In this document: in pieces, positions 31,978-40,195 of the stretch
How positions within the stretch are numbered: position 1 is the stretch's first letter
How the letters are laid out: each line of letters opens with the position of its first letter
Assembly (NCBI RefSeq): GCF_042688385.1
Contig: NZ_JBHUPY010000015.1
Location: forward strand, 186,001 to 250,000
Reading direction: 5' to 3'
From: Herpetosiphon sp042688385
GTDB taxonomy: Bacteria > Chloroflexota > Chloroflexia > Chloroflexales > Herpetosiphonaceae
Length of the DNA: 64,000 nucleotides
Notes under the pieces: generated by a model
The model's database searches: none
Seen by the model: only the letters and a program-made list of their open reading frames with translations
Told to the model about the DNA's origin: nothing
Position numbers and translations under genes: made by a program

Positions 31978-33393
31978 ATGGCATCAGCAATCAAATTTGG
32001 CACCGACGGTTGGCGAGCAGCAATCGCTGAAGAGTATACCTTTGACAATGTGCGCATTGTGACCCAAGCCGTTGCAGATTATCTGCATGAGTCGGGCTTA
32101 GCCCCGCGTGGGTTGGTGGTTGGTTATGATACTCGTTTCGGTTCCGAGCGCTTCGCCGCCGCCACCGCCGAGGTGCTGGCTGCCAATGGGATTCACGTTT
32201 ATCTAACCGAAAAAGCTACCCCAACTCCCGTTGTTTGTTGGAGCATTCTTAGCAAAAAAGCTGGTGGTGCTTCAATCATCACTGCTTCACATAATCCACC
32301 AAGCGATAATGGCTACAAATATAAGCCAGAATATGCTGGCTCGGCCTCGCCCGACGTGATCGCTCGCTTGGAAGATCGTTTAGAAAAAGCTCCAGTCAAG
32401 CGTATGACCTTGCGCGAAGCAGAAAAACAAGGCTTGGTCGAACGGATCAACGGCACGCCCGATTATGTGGCCCAAATCAAGCAAATGGTTGATCTCGAAG
32501 CGATCAAACGCGAAGGCTGGACGATTATCAACGATGCGATGTATGGCGCTGGCGCTGGTTTCTTGCCATTATTGCTTGATGGCGGCCAAACCAAAGTTGT
32601 GCCAATCAACGATACCCGCAACCCGTTGTTTCCTGGCATGCGTTCGCCCGAGCCAATCGACGACAATTTAACCAAGCTCAAAAATGTGGTCAAGCAAAGC
32701 GGCGCGTTTGCAGGCTTGGCCTACGATGGCGATGCTGATAGGGTTGGTTTGGTCGATGAAAAAGGCAAATTCGTCGATCAGCTGCGGGTGTTTGGCTTGT
32801 TGACCTATTATTTATTGGAAGTTAAAGGCTGGCGCGGCCCAATCGTCAAGTCGCTTTCGACGACCTCGATGGTCAATCGTTTGGCCGAGCTGTACAATGT
32901 GCCAATCTACGAAACGCCGGTTGGCTTCAAGCACATCGGCCCTAAGATGATCGAATCGAATGCGATTATTGGCGGCGAAGAATCAGGCGGTTTTGCCTTT
33001 GCTAAGCACTTGCCAGAACGTGATGGCATTTTGTCGTCGCTGCTGTTGCTCGATTTATTCTTGAAGCGTGGCAAAACGCCCAGCGAAACCATGGAAGAAT
33101 TGCTTAACAAAGTTGGCCCGCACTTCTACGACCGGATTGATATTACCTATCCTGCCGAGCAACGCGATACCATTCTCAAACGGGTTGATGCAGCGCGGCC
33201 TGATGCCTTGGCTGGCCTAACCGTCAATTCGATCAATACCCAAGGTGGCTACAAATATTATCTGCAAGATGGCAGCTGGCTGTTGATTCGCTTCTCGGGC
33301 ACCGAGCCATTGTTGCGGATTTACACCGAAACCCGTTCGCCAGAGTTGGTCGAAAAACTCTTGGCTGAAGGTCGGGTCATCGCTGGGGCATAG
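31978..33393 (+). CDS. Phosphoglucomutase/phosphomannomutase family protein
   Basis: The 471-residue enzyme interconverts hexose-1- and hexose-6-phosphates. The phosphoserine loop TASHNPPSDNG, the metal-binding YDGDADRVGLVDEKG, the sugar-binding GGEESGGFAF and the phosphate-binding RFSGTEPLLRIYTE motifs all appear in order. The N-terminus, MASAIKFGTDGWRA, is standard for the family and the start has AGGAGCGTGT upstream. Whether it prefers mannose or glucose cannot be read from these motifs, but its place behind manC supports phosphomannomutase. A repeat and a terminator region follow. Confidence 0.92.
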   Translation: MASAIKFGTDGWRAAIAEEYTFDNVRIVTQAVADYLHESGLAPRGLVVGYDTRFGSERFAAATAEVLAANGIHVYLTEKATPTPVVCWSILSKKAGGASIITASHNPPSDNGYKYKPEYAGSASPDVIARLEDRLEKAPVKRMTLREAEKQGLVERINGTPDYVAQIKQMVDLEAIKREGWTIINDAMYGAGAGFLPLLLDGGQTKVVPINDTRNPLFPGMRSPEPIDDNLTKLKNVVKQSGAFAGLAYDGDADRVGLVDEKGKFVDQLRVFGLLTYYLLEVKGWRGPIVKSLSTTSMVNRLAELYNVPIYETPVGFKHIGPKMIESNAIIGGEESGGFAFAKHLPERDGILSSLLLLDLFLKRGKTPSETMEELLNKVGPHFYDRIDITYPAEQRDTILKRVDAARPDALAGLTVNSINTQGGYKYYLQDGSWLLIRFSGTEPLLRIYTETRSPELVEKLLAEGRVIAGA

Positions 33394-33423
33394 ATTTGAA
33401 TGAAACCGCATAAGTTGAGCTGA

Positions 33424-33537
33424 AACCGCGAAGGACACGAAGCGCACGAAGATTAAGTATCTGGGAAGCTTGAAATGTATACAAATTTTAGCGAACCACT
33501 TAACTAAACCTTAGCGATCTTCGCGTCCTTCGCGGTT
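33424..33537. repeat. 114-bp inverted-repeat element, copy 1
   Basis: The element begins AACCGCGAAGGACACGAAG and ends CTTCGCGTCCTTCGCGGTT, which are inverse to each other. The middle contains GTATACAAATTTTAGCGAAC and CTTAACTAAACCTTAGCG. A copy of exactly the same length, nearly identical in the right half, lies at 37187-37300. No gene is inside. Confidence 0.85.
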
Positions 33538-33557
33538 AATAACTAATTTGAAACAAG

Positions 33558-33606
33558 AAAAGGCCACAAAGATCAAAGCAGATCTTCGTGGCCTTTGAGT
33601 TTTTCG
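33558..33606 (-). terminator. Terminator of the nitroreductase gene
   Basis: AAAGGCCAC and GTGGCCTTT arms with inner GATC/GATC pairs form a long hairpin; on the minus strand it is followed by TTTTCTTGTTT. Confidence 0.75.
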
Positions 33607-33620
33607 TTGGTCTATACAAC

Positions 33621-34247
33621 TTAGTCGATGAATTGGGTAATTTTTTCGACTTCGTGGCGGTGGTGTGGGTAGCCTTCTTCGGCGGCAACGCCCAAGGCAA
33701 CCAAGCCAGCCAATTGAACGTGTTCTGGCAAGCCCAAGATTTCTTTGACTTGGGCTGGATCAAAGCCCAGCATCAACGAGGTGTCGTAGCCCAATGAGCG
33801 AGCGACCAATGAGAGATAGCCAAGGGCGATGTTGGTTTGGCCCAAGCCCCAAGCTTCTTTTTGCTCTTGGCTGCGGTGGGCGAAGGCACCCAAAATGCCA
33901 TCGATAGCGCCTTGGCGTTGTTCTGCTGGCACGCCTGGGTGAATCACATCGGCGAGGTTGGCCAAGGCATCGGTGGTGTCGCTATAGACAGCAATCACAA
34001 CTGGAGCGCTGCCAACTTGGCCTTGACCATAGGCGGCTGCTTGCAATTTGTTTTTGACTTCTTGGTTGCGCACGGCAACGAAGCGCCATGGTTGAATGTT
34101 CCACGCTGAAGGAGCTTTGCCGGTCAATTCCAAAATGGTTTTGAGGTCGGCTTGGCTCACTTGGTCATTGGTATATTTACGAACTGAGCGGCGGCTGTTG
34201 ATTGCATCGGCGACGCTCAAAACATTGCTTACTGCTGGCTGAGTCAT
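33621..34247 (-). CDS. Nitroreductase-family FMN enzyme
   Basis: This 208-residue protein should bind FMN as a dimer and reduce nitroaromatics, quinones or an unidentified metabolite with NAD(P)H. It carries the FMN-phosphate motif RRSVRKY, the PSAWNIQPWRF motif and the C-terminal GLVALGVAAEEGYPHHRH segment characteristic of the family. Its length is typical. The start at 34247 follows GGAGC. The gene is divergent from the CoA-binding protein, with 220 bases between them that contain no clear promoter. It belongs to no evident operon. Confidence 0.9.
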   Translation of the reverse strand: MTQPAVSNVLSVADAINSRRSVRKYTNDQVSQADLKTILELTGKAPSAWNIQPWRFVAVRNQEVKNKLQAAAYGQGQVGSAPVVIAVYSDTTDALANLADVIHPGVPAEQRQGAIDGILGAFAHRSQEQKEAWGLGQTNIALGYLSLVARSLGYDTSLMLGFDPAQVKEILGLPEHVQLAGLVALGVAAEEGYPHHRHEVEKITQFID

Positions 34248-34467
34248 TGGTCTAAGCTCCTAGAAAATAGTGCAGCACCATCGTTTGGGCTGCGTTTGTT
34301 GTATCTGTAACTAGCATAATTACATATTGTCCTTGGATTTATCTATTGGTGCGTCCTTTGGCTCGTCCCAAGCGCGGTTCATGCTGTCCTAATTGCTAGC
34401 AATATCGGGCAATTTGCTGGTTTTGGGGTACAATCCTTGCGATATGTGTTGGTTATAAGGAGGAATT

Positions 34468-34863
34468 ATGAGCGATATTAAACAACTCTTGAGCAATGCC
34501 AAAACGATTGCCGTAGTGGGCCTGAGCAACAAACCAGATCGGGCGAGCTATGGCGTTGCCGAATATATGCAACGTGCTGGCTATCGAATTATTCCGGTCA
34601 ATCCGGTGTTGACTGAGCCTGTGCTTGGCGAGCAGCCGGTTGCTTCCTTGAGCGACATCAAAGAGCCAATCGACATTGTCGATATTTTCCGCCGCGCCGA
34701 AGATGTGCCACCAGTCGTTGAAGAAGCGATCGCGGTTGGCGCGAAGGCGATTTGGATGCAGCTTGGCATCGTCAATCAAGAAGCCGCCGCCGCTGCCGAA
34801 GCCGCTGGCTTAGAGGTTGTGATGGATAAATGCATTAAAGTCGAGCATATGCAGCAATTGTAA
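34468..34863 (+). CDS. CoA-binding domain protein (YccU family)
   Basis: The 131-residue protein has the CoA-binding Rossmann fold of the YccU/COG1832 family: LSNAKTIAVVGLSNKPDRASYG at the N-terminus, RAGYRIIPVNPVL and DIVDIFRRAEDVPPVVEEAI. It likely binds coenzyme A or a CoA derivative; the physiological role of the family is not established. AAGGAGG stands before ATG 34468. It is followed by a repeat-filled spacer and then mnmG in the same direction. A link to RNA modification is not supported by the sequence. Confidence 0.9.
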   Translation: MSDIKQLLSNAKTIAVVGLSNKPDRASYGVAEYMQRAGYRIIPVNPVLTEPVLGEQPVASLSDIKEPIDIVDIFRRAEDVPPVVEEAIAVGAKAIWMQLGIVNQEAAAAAEAAGLEVVMDKCIKVEHMQQL

Positions 34864-35203
34864 TGATTAGGGGCTGGGGATCGGAAATTTAACGCTGCGC
34901 TTCTTCGTTAAACGAACTGGTATTTAACGCAGAGGCGCAGAGCACCGAAGGATGAAGAATGAGGGTGAAGTCAAGAGCATAGAACATAAGCTTAAACATC
35001 TGTGGCTCAAAGAACTTAACCTTCGCGCTCTTCGTGCCCTTCGCGGTTTCTCGTCCTTCGTGCGCTTCGTGTCCTTCGTGGATCAAAATTCCTCATTGCT
35101 ACTTCTATGTTCTATGTTCTTTGCTCTATGTTCTTGTATCCCCAAAATATCAAGTTTGCGGTACAATAAACTATCGTGTTCTTCACTTATGTCTTGTTGA
35201 GCT
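34864..35203. repeat. Gene-free spacer with dispersed short repeats
   Basis: It contains AACGCAGAGGCGCAGAG, AGAGCATAGAACATAAG and a long cluster of CTTCGTG/CTTCGCG words (CTTCGCGCTCTTCGTGCCC, 35024-35085), which are arms of the 114-bp element family. A TACAAT at 35162-35167 may be part of the mnmG promoter, but no -35 box at the right distance is clear. Confidence 0.65.
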
Positions 35204-37156
35204 ATGCTAAATTTAACTTATGATGTGGTCGTTGTTGGCGGTGGGCATGCGGGTTGTGAGGCGGCTTTGGCTGCTGCACGCATGGGTTCGCAAACCCTCT
35301 TGCTAACGATCGATCTCGATAAATTGGCGCACATGTCGTGCAATCCATCAATTGGTGGCCCCGCAAAAGGCAACTTGGTGCGCGAAATCGATGCACTTGG
35401 TGGCGCTATGGGGGTCATCACCGACCGCACCTTGATTCAAATTCGGCTGCTGAATGAAACCAAAGGCCCTGCCGTGCAAGCCTTACGCGCCCAAAGCGAT
35501 AAGCGTTTGTATGCCAAGGCCATGAAAGAGTTTCTGGAAGCCCAGCCAAATTTAGCGCTCAAACAAGCCATGGTTGAGCGCATTATCCCCTTGGCTGATC
35601 AAGCTGATGGGGCCAATTTTGCCGTCGAAACCCAAACTGGTTGGCAATATCGGGCTAAAGCTTTGGTCTTGACCACGGGCACGTTCTTGCGTGGCCGCGC
35701 AATCACTGGCGAAGCAATTGTGCCTGCTGGCCGGATGGGCGAGCAACCAGCGGTCAATCTTTCCAGCGATTTGAGCCAGTTGGGCTTTCCATTGGTGCGC
35801 CTGAAAACTGGCACGCCGCCACGCATCGATGCGCGAACGATTGATTTTACGGGGCTAGAAGTGCAGCCAGGCTCCAGTACGCCGCTCTATTTTTCGTTTA
35901 ATTACGATGGTCAGCGGCCCGAAAGCTTGGTGCATGGCCCGCCCAACCCAATTTACCCAGAGCCAATGCTTGATGGCTGGCGACCACAATTGCCCTGCTA
36001 TCACATTTACACCACGCCCGAATTCCACCAACATATCCGCGATAATTTGCATCGTGCGCCGATGTTTAGCGGGGTGATCGAGGGCGTTGGGCCACGCTAC
36101 TGCCCATCCATCGAAGATAAAATTGTGCGTTTTGCCGATAAAGAATCGCATGGCTTTTTCCTTGAGCCAGAAGGCTGGGAAACGCTCGAAATCTATGTCC
36201 AAGGCTGCAATACCTCGCTGCCAGAAGATGTGCAATGGGCTATGTTGCGTTCGATTCCTGCTTTGCGCAAGGTCGAAATGATGCGGGTTGGCTATGCGAT
36301 TGAGTATGATGCGGTCGCGACAGGCGAAATTACCGCCTCGCTTGAAGCCAAACGCTTGCCACATCTCTTTTTTGCTGGCCAAATCAATGGCACAACTGGC
36401 TATGAAGAAGCTGGCGCACAAGGCTTGATGGCGGGAATTAACGCTGCATTGAAGGTTGCTGGGCGTGCGCCATTTATTTTGCGCCGCGACCAAGCCTACA
36501 TTGGCGTGATGATCGACGATTTGGTGACCAAAGAAATTCGCGAACCATATCGCATGTTCACCTCGCGGGCTGAACATCGCTTGTTGCTGCGGGGCGATAA
36601 CGCTGATCTGCGGCTCACGCCATTGGCTGCTGAGCTTGGCTTGGTTAGTACCGAACGCGCTGAGCAAGTCGAACGCAAACAATGGGCGATCGATCAAACC
36701 ACCCAACAATTGCGTGGTTTGCGCTACACGCCGAGCGCCGAAACCAATGGCCGCCTGCAAACTGCGGGCATTGATCCCTTGTTGCAGCCAGCCTCAGGCG
36801 AAGATATTTTGCGGCGGGTCGGGGTCAAGTACGCGCAGTTGGCCGAAGTCCAGCCTGATCTGCCAGCGGTTGAGGCCGATGTTGCCGAGCAAGTTGAGCT
36901 GAGCGCTAAATATGCGGTTTACATTGCCAAAGAGCAAGCCTCGGTTGAGCGGGTGCGCAAAATGGAAGATCGGCGTTTGCCTGCCGATTTGGATATTGAG
37001 GCGATTCCCAGCTTGCGGATCGAAGCGCGCCAAGTGCTCAAACGCTTCCGCCCAGCGACCTTGGGCCAAGCATCGCGCTTGTCGGGCATCAACCCCGCCG
37101 ATATTGCCCACCTGCTAATTCACCTCGAACGCCGCGAACGGGCGACGGTGGAATAG
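35204..37156 (+). CDS. mnmG: tRNA uridine-5-carboxymethylaminomethyl modification enzyme MnmG
   Basis: The 650-residue flavoenzyme, with MnmE, builds the carboxymethylaminomethyl group at position 34 of tRNAs reading NNA/NNG codons, using FAD, methylene-tetrahydrofolate and glycine. The dinucleotide motif GGGHAGCEAALAAARMG lies at the N-terminus; MSCNPSIGGPAKGNLVREID, GTFLRGRAITGE, FSGVIEGVGPRYCPSIEDK and the C-terminal helical bundle ending HLLIHLERR are all typical. Length is close to the usual 620-650. ATG 35204 is preceded by only TTGAGCT. MnmE is not nearby. A second copy of the 114-bp element follows. Confidence 0.97.
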   Translation: MLNLTYDVVVVGGGHAGCEAALAAARMGSQTLLLTIDLDKLAHMSCNPSIGGPAKGNLVREIDALGGAMGVITDRTLIQIRLLNETKGPAVQALRAQSDKRLYAKAMKEFLEAQPNLALKQAMVERIIPLADQADGANFAVETQTGWQYRAKALVLTTGTFLRGRAITGEAIVPAGRMGEQPAVNLSSDLSQLGFPLVRLKTGTPPRIDARTIDFTGLEVQPGSSTPLYFSFNYDGQRPESLVHGPPNPIYPEPMLDGWRPQLPCYHIYTTPEFHQHIRDNLHRAPMFSGVIEGVGPRYCPSIEDKIVRFADKESHGFFLEPEGWETLEIYVQGCNTSLPEDVQWAMLRSIPALRKVEMMRVGYAIEYDAVATGEITASLEAKRLPHLFFAGQINGTTGYEEAGAQGLMAGINAALKVAGRAPFILRRDQAYIGVMIDDLVTKEIREPYRMFTSRAEHRLLLRGDNADLRLTPLAAELGLVSTERAEQVERKQWAIDQTTQQLRGLRYTPSAETNGRLQTAGIDPLLQPASGEDILRRVGVKYAQLAEVQPDLPAVEADVAEQVELSAKYAVYIAKEQASVERVRKMEDRRLPADLDIEAIPSLRIEARQVLKRFRPATLGQASRLSGINPADIAHLLIHLERRERATVE

Positions 37157-37186
37157 GCGATAGGGGCCAGGGATCAGGCAGTTTTT

Positions 37187-37300
37187 AACTGCGAAGGACG
37201 CGAAGCGCACGAATGTTGAATTAGTTGGAAACTTGAAATGTATACAAATTTCAGCGAACCACTTAATTAAACCTTAGCGATCTTCGCGTCCTTCGCGGTT
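37187..37300. repeat. 114-bp inverted-repeat element, copy 2
   Basis: It runs from AACTGCGAAGGACGCGAAG to CTTCGCGTCCTTCGCGGTT and shares with copy 1 the right-hand 70 bases (ACTTGAAATGTATACAAATTT, then AGCGAACCACTTAA) almost without change. The two copies flank the nitroreductase, CoA-binding and mnmG genes. Confidence 0.85.
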
Positions 37301-37370
37301 TCGTCCCAACCTAAACTTCGTGTCCTTCGTGCGCTTCGTGGATCAATTTAACTCAATCTTCGTGGCGCAA

Positions 37371-37766
37371 TTAATCAACCAGTGCGGGTCGGAATTTATA
37401 GCCATAGACCAGCAGATCGTCCTCGCCGACTTTGCCCCAGCTGCGGGTCACTGTTTCCACTGCCATGCCAATTTGCAATTCGCTTGGCTCGCAATCGGTC
37501 AATTGGGCCGTGATCAAACAGCCATCGGCCAGCTTGACAATGCCCACAATTACGATTGGCTCGTGGTCAAATTCGCTACGATTGCTGCGCTGCGCCGTCC
37601 ACGAAAAAAGTTCGCCAGTGTTGGACAATTGATAGGGCTGCCAAGCATCTTGGGCCTCGCCTAATTTGGCTGGCTGAGCGGGAAATCGCACCCGACCATC
37701 GCTGTGGCGTTGGCCTTCGAGGCGGTAGCGTTGGCCTTTGAGCCGCCATTGTTTTGGTAGATTCAT
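37371..37766 (-). CDS. DUF35 OB-fold protein with lost zinc cysteines
   Basis: The 131-residue protein is the DUF35 partner of the thiolase and HMG-CoA synthase upstream. In archaea this protein bridges the two enzymes and binds the CoA arm. The usual N-terminal rubredoxin-like zinc ribbon (about YRLEGxRC..CG...P...C..C) is here YRLEGQRHSDGRVRFPAQPAKLGEA, with none of the four cysteines, and the OB domain (ELFSWTAQRSNRSEFDHEPIVIVG, VKLADGCLITAQLTD, VETVTRSWGKVGED) follows. It is the last gene of an operon; ATG 37766 lies two bases after the thiolase stop, so the three genes are translated together. Confidence 0.82.
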   Translation of the reverse strand: MNLPKQWRLKGQRYRLEGQRHSDGRVRFPAQPAKLGEAQDAWQPYQLSNTGELFSWTAQRSNRSEFDHEPIVIVGIVKLADGCLITAQLTDCEPSELQIGMAVETVTRSWGKVGEDDLLVYGYKFRPALVD

Positions 37767-37768
37767 CG

Positions 37769-38923
37769 TTAAACCTCGGCTACTTGCAAAATGTGAGTCA
37801 CAGCAGTTGCGCCAACGCCACCCAAACATTGGGCTAGGGCGGTTTTGGCCTTGGCAACTTGATTGGCTCCTGCTTGGCCGCGCAATTGAGCCACTAATTC
37901 GACCACTTGATAGACTCCGCTTGCCCCGCCAACATCGCCGCGAGCTTTGTAGCCGCCAGCGGTTGCGAGCGGTAATGCGCCATCTTTGGCAATCACGCCT
38001 TCGGCAGCTAATTGCGTGGCTTGGCCGCGTTCTGCATAGCCCAAGGCTTCCAAACTAAGGGCTGCGGCAATCCCATGCGGGTCGCTTAATTCGATTAAAT
38101 CAATTGCCTCGCGATCGATTTTGGCTTGTTGCAAGGCCTTGTTGCCACTAGTTGCGGCGGCTTCAAGCCATAGCAGATCAGGGCGTTGAGCCAAAGCCAG
38201 GTTGCTGCTGCTGCTAGCGCTGCCCAAAATTGCGATTGGCTGCGCAACTTCGCGGGTATAGCGTTCGCTGATCAACACCACTGCGGCTGCGCCATCGGCG
38301 ACCGTCGAACAATCGAGCATATTCAATGGCTCGGCAATTTGGCCTGCATTGGCCCATTTTTGAGCATTAATGGCAAAGCGATAGAGTGCGTTGCGATTGC
38401 CCGCGCCATTGGCATGGGCATTGACCGCAAATGGTGCTAAGGCGGTGGCTGGCAGTTGATATTCGTGCAAATAGCGTTGCATCAAGAGCGCCCAGCCGCC
38501 AGTTAAGGTGAGGCCAACGGCGCGTTCAAGCTCGCCATCCAAGCCTAAGGCCAAGGCTGCTTGCACATCGGCATCAAGCTTGTCAGTGGATTTTTCGACA
38601 CCAAGCACCACGACAACATCTGCTTGGCCGCTGGCAATTGCCAAATAGCCTTGGCGCAGAGCCAACGCGCCGCTGGCTCCAGCAGCTTCAACCCGCATAG
38701 CTTCGCAATTCAAGCCAGCTGCGCCAGCGATATACGCGCCAAGTTGGCTTTGCTCGCTGAGCGTATCGCCAAGCGCATTGCCAACATACAAGGCTTCAAT
38801 CAGGCTAGGATCAAACGAACCAACCGCGCCCCGCAGCGCTTCTAAGGCCAAATCGAGCAACGAACGATCGTAATGTTCGCGAACGGCGGTACAGGCTGTG
38901 CCTGCAATAAAAACCTGTTGCAT
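37769..38923 (-). CDS. SCP2/archaeal-type thiolase homologue lacking catalytic residues
   Basis: The 384-residue protein has the thiolase fold and matches archaeal thiolases that feed HMG-CoA synthase. The loop that carries the nucleophile reads VEAAGASGALALR with Gly82 (TCC at 38678-38680, read as GGA) where cysteine is expected. The general-base histidine motif, usually GHPxGASG, reads GDVGGASG with Asp330. The HDCF-like motif is SDPHG. A cysteine in QCLGGVG (Cys366) remains. So it cannot use the normal ping-pong chemistry and may be structural. ATG 38923 has AGGGGTAGG upstream. The HMG-CoA synthase stop lies 13 bases away. Confidence 0.85.
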   Translation of the reverse strand: MQQVFIAGTACTAVREHYDRSLLDLALEALRGAVGSFDPSLIEALYVGNALGDTLSEQSQLGAYIAGAAGLNCEAMRVEAAGASGALALRQGYLAIASGQADVVVVLGVEKSTDKLDADVQAALALGLDGELERAVGLTLTGGWALLMQRYLHEYQLPATALAPFAVNAHANGAGNRNALYRFAINAQKWANAGQIAEPLNMLDCSTVADGAAAVVLISERYTREVAQPIAILGSASSSSNLALAQRPDLLWLEAAATSGNKALQQAKIDREAIDLIELSDPHGIAAALSLEALGYAERGQATQLAAEGVIAKDGALPLATAGGYKARGDVGGASGVYQVVELVAQLRGQAGANQVAKAKTALAQCLGGVGATAVTHILQVAEV

Positions 38924-38936
38924 TGCACCTACCCCT

Positions 38937-39983
38937 TTATTCAACAATTTTGCCGCGCCACTTGGCATAGGTGGCATAATCGATTAATTGGCGGCGCTTG
39001 AGATAGGCGCTGGTGCGGGGCGCTAAATTGCGCGCTGCCACCAAAGCCTCTGTTACCACCAACGAATAGGCATCGCTGCCAGCACCGCTGCCATACGAGG
39101 CCAGCAAAATGCGGTCGCCAGCTTGGGCCACATCGAGCACAGCACACAAGCCAATCATCGAAGCAGCCGAATAGCTGTTGCCAATTTCGCCCGCCAACAA
39201 ACCTGCTTGGCATTGCTCGGGGGTAAAGCCCACTTGTTTCGCCATAGTTTGGGGAAACTTCACGTTGGGCTGGTGAAATACAGCATAGTGATAATCGGCG
39301 GCAGTGCGGCCTAATTCGGCCAATAATTGCTTGGCGGCAGTGCTGACATGGTGAAAGTAGGCTGGTTCGCCGGTGAAGCGATTGCCATGCATCGGGTAGG
39401 GCCGATCGGCGCGGCGAAAGAAATCGGGGGTGTCGGAAACATACGAAAGTGTTGCTTCAATCGTGGCGAGTGCTTGTTGGGCAGGGCCGACGATTAATGC
39501 TCCAGCAGCGGCGGCGGCGGTATATTCCAAGGCATCGCCCGGGCGACCTTGGGCGGTATCAGCGCCAATCGCCAGCACATAATCGGCCATGCCACTGCCA
39601 ACCAAGCCCATACCTGCGCTCAAGGCTTCGGTACCAGCTTTGCAGGCAAATTCCCAATCGGCGGCGCTGATCCAGCGCGAGGTGCCGAGGGCTTCGGCAA
39701 CAATCGTGCCGCTTGGCTTGACGCTATAGGGGTGGCTTTCGCTGCCAACCCAGACGGCGGCTAATTGTTGAGGATCGATTTGGGCACGCTTGAGGGCATT
39801 GCGCCCAGCTTCAATCGCCATCGTAATCGTATCTTCATCGGGGCCGGGCACGCTTTTTGATGTAATTGGCAATGCTCCTTCGCTAGCGGCCCAGACGCGG
39901 GCAATTTCTTGGGCTGCAATGCGATAGCGCGGAACATATGCTCCATACCCAACGATCCCAACCGGACGTTCAGGTTGACGCAT
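38937..39983 (-). CDS. Hydroxymethylglutaryl-CoA synthase, archaeal type
   Basis: The 348-residue enzyme condenses acetyl-CoA and acetoacetyl-CoA to HMG-CoA, the entry to mevalonate. It matches the archaeal family in length and motifs, with all catalytic residues present: Glu82 in VGSESHPYSVKP, Cys114 in WEFACKAGTEAL and His237 in YAVFHQPNVKFPQ. The N-terminus is MRQPERPVGIVGYGAYVPRYRI. It is the first gene of the HMGS-thiolase-DUF35 operon, which in archaea forms one complex; the neighbouring thiolase has lost its own active site. The mevalonate route exists in some Chloroflexota, so lateral transfer from archaea is one possible origin. Confidence 0.93.
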   Translation of the reverse strand: MRQPERPVGIVGYGAYVPRYRIAAQEIARVWAASEGALPITSKSVPGPDEDTITMAIEAGRNALKRAQIDPQQLAAVWVGSESHPYSVKPSGTIVAEALGTSRWISAADWEFACKAGTEALSAGMGLVGSGMADYVLAIGADTAQGRPGDALEYTAAAAAGALIVGPAQQALATIEATLSYVSDTPDFFRRADRPYPMHGNRFTGEPAYFHHVSTAAKQLLAELGRTAADYHYAVFHQPNVKFPQTMAKQVGFTPEQCQAGLLAGEIGNSYSAASMIGLCAVLDVAQAGDRILLASYGSGAGSDAYSLVVTEALVAARNLAPRTSAYLKRRQLIDYATYAKWRGKIVE

Positions 39984-40195
39984 GAGTTTGTCCTTTCAAC
40001 AATGGTTGATGGTGCAGCGTTGCAACCGCTAGCGGCATTGCCAGCTCAATTTCTGCTAGCACTCTAGCACGCTGAAGCTGCCAAAACCTGTCAAGTCAGC
40101 CATAAAAGCTTGATGAAAACTCTCAACTTGCGCCAAGCTGTGGTATGCTGCGCAAAATTACGAGCTGCAATTGCCCAATTAGTGCGAGCTGTTGT

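Noticed and set aside
35855..36760. A 301-residue antisense ORF within mnmG
   Set aside because: It is a shadow frame of a conserved gene with a complete set of MnmG motifs; long antisense frames are common at this base composition.
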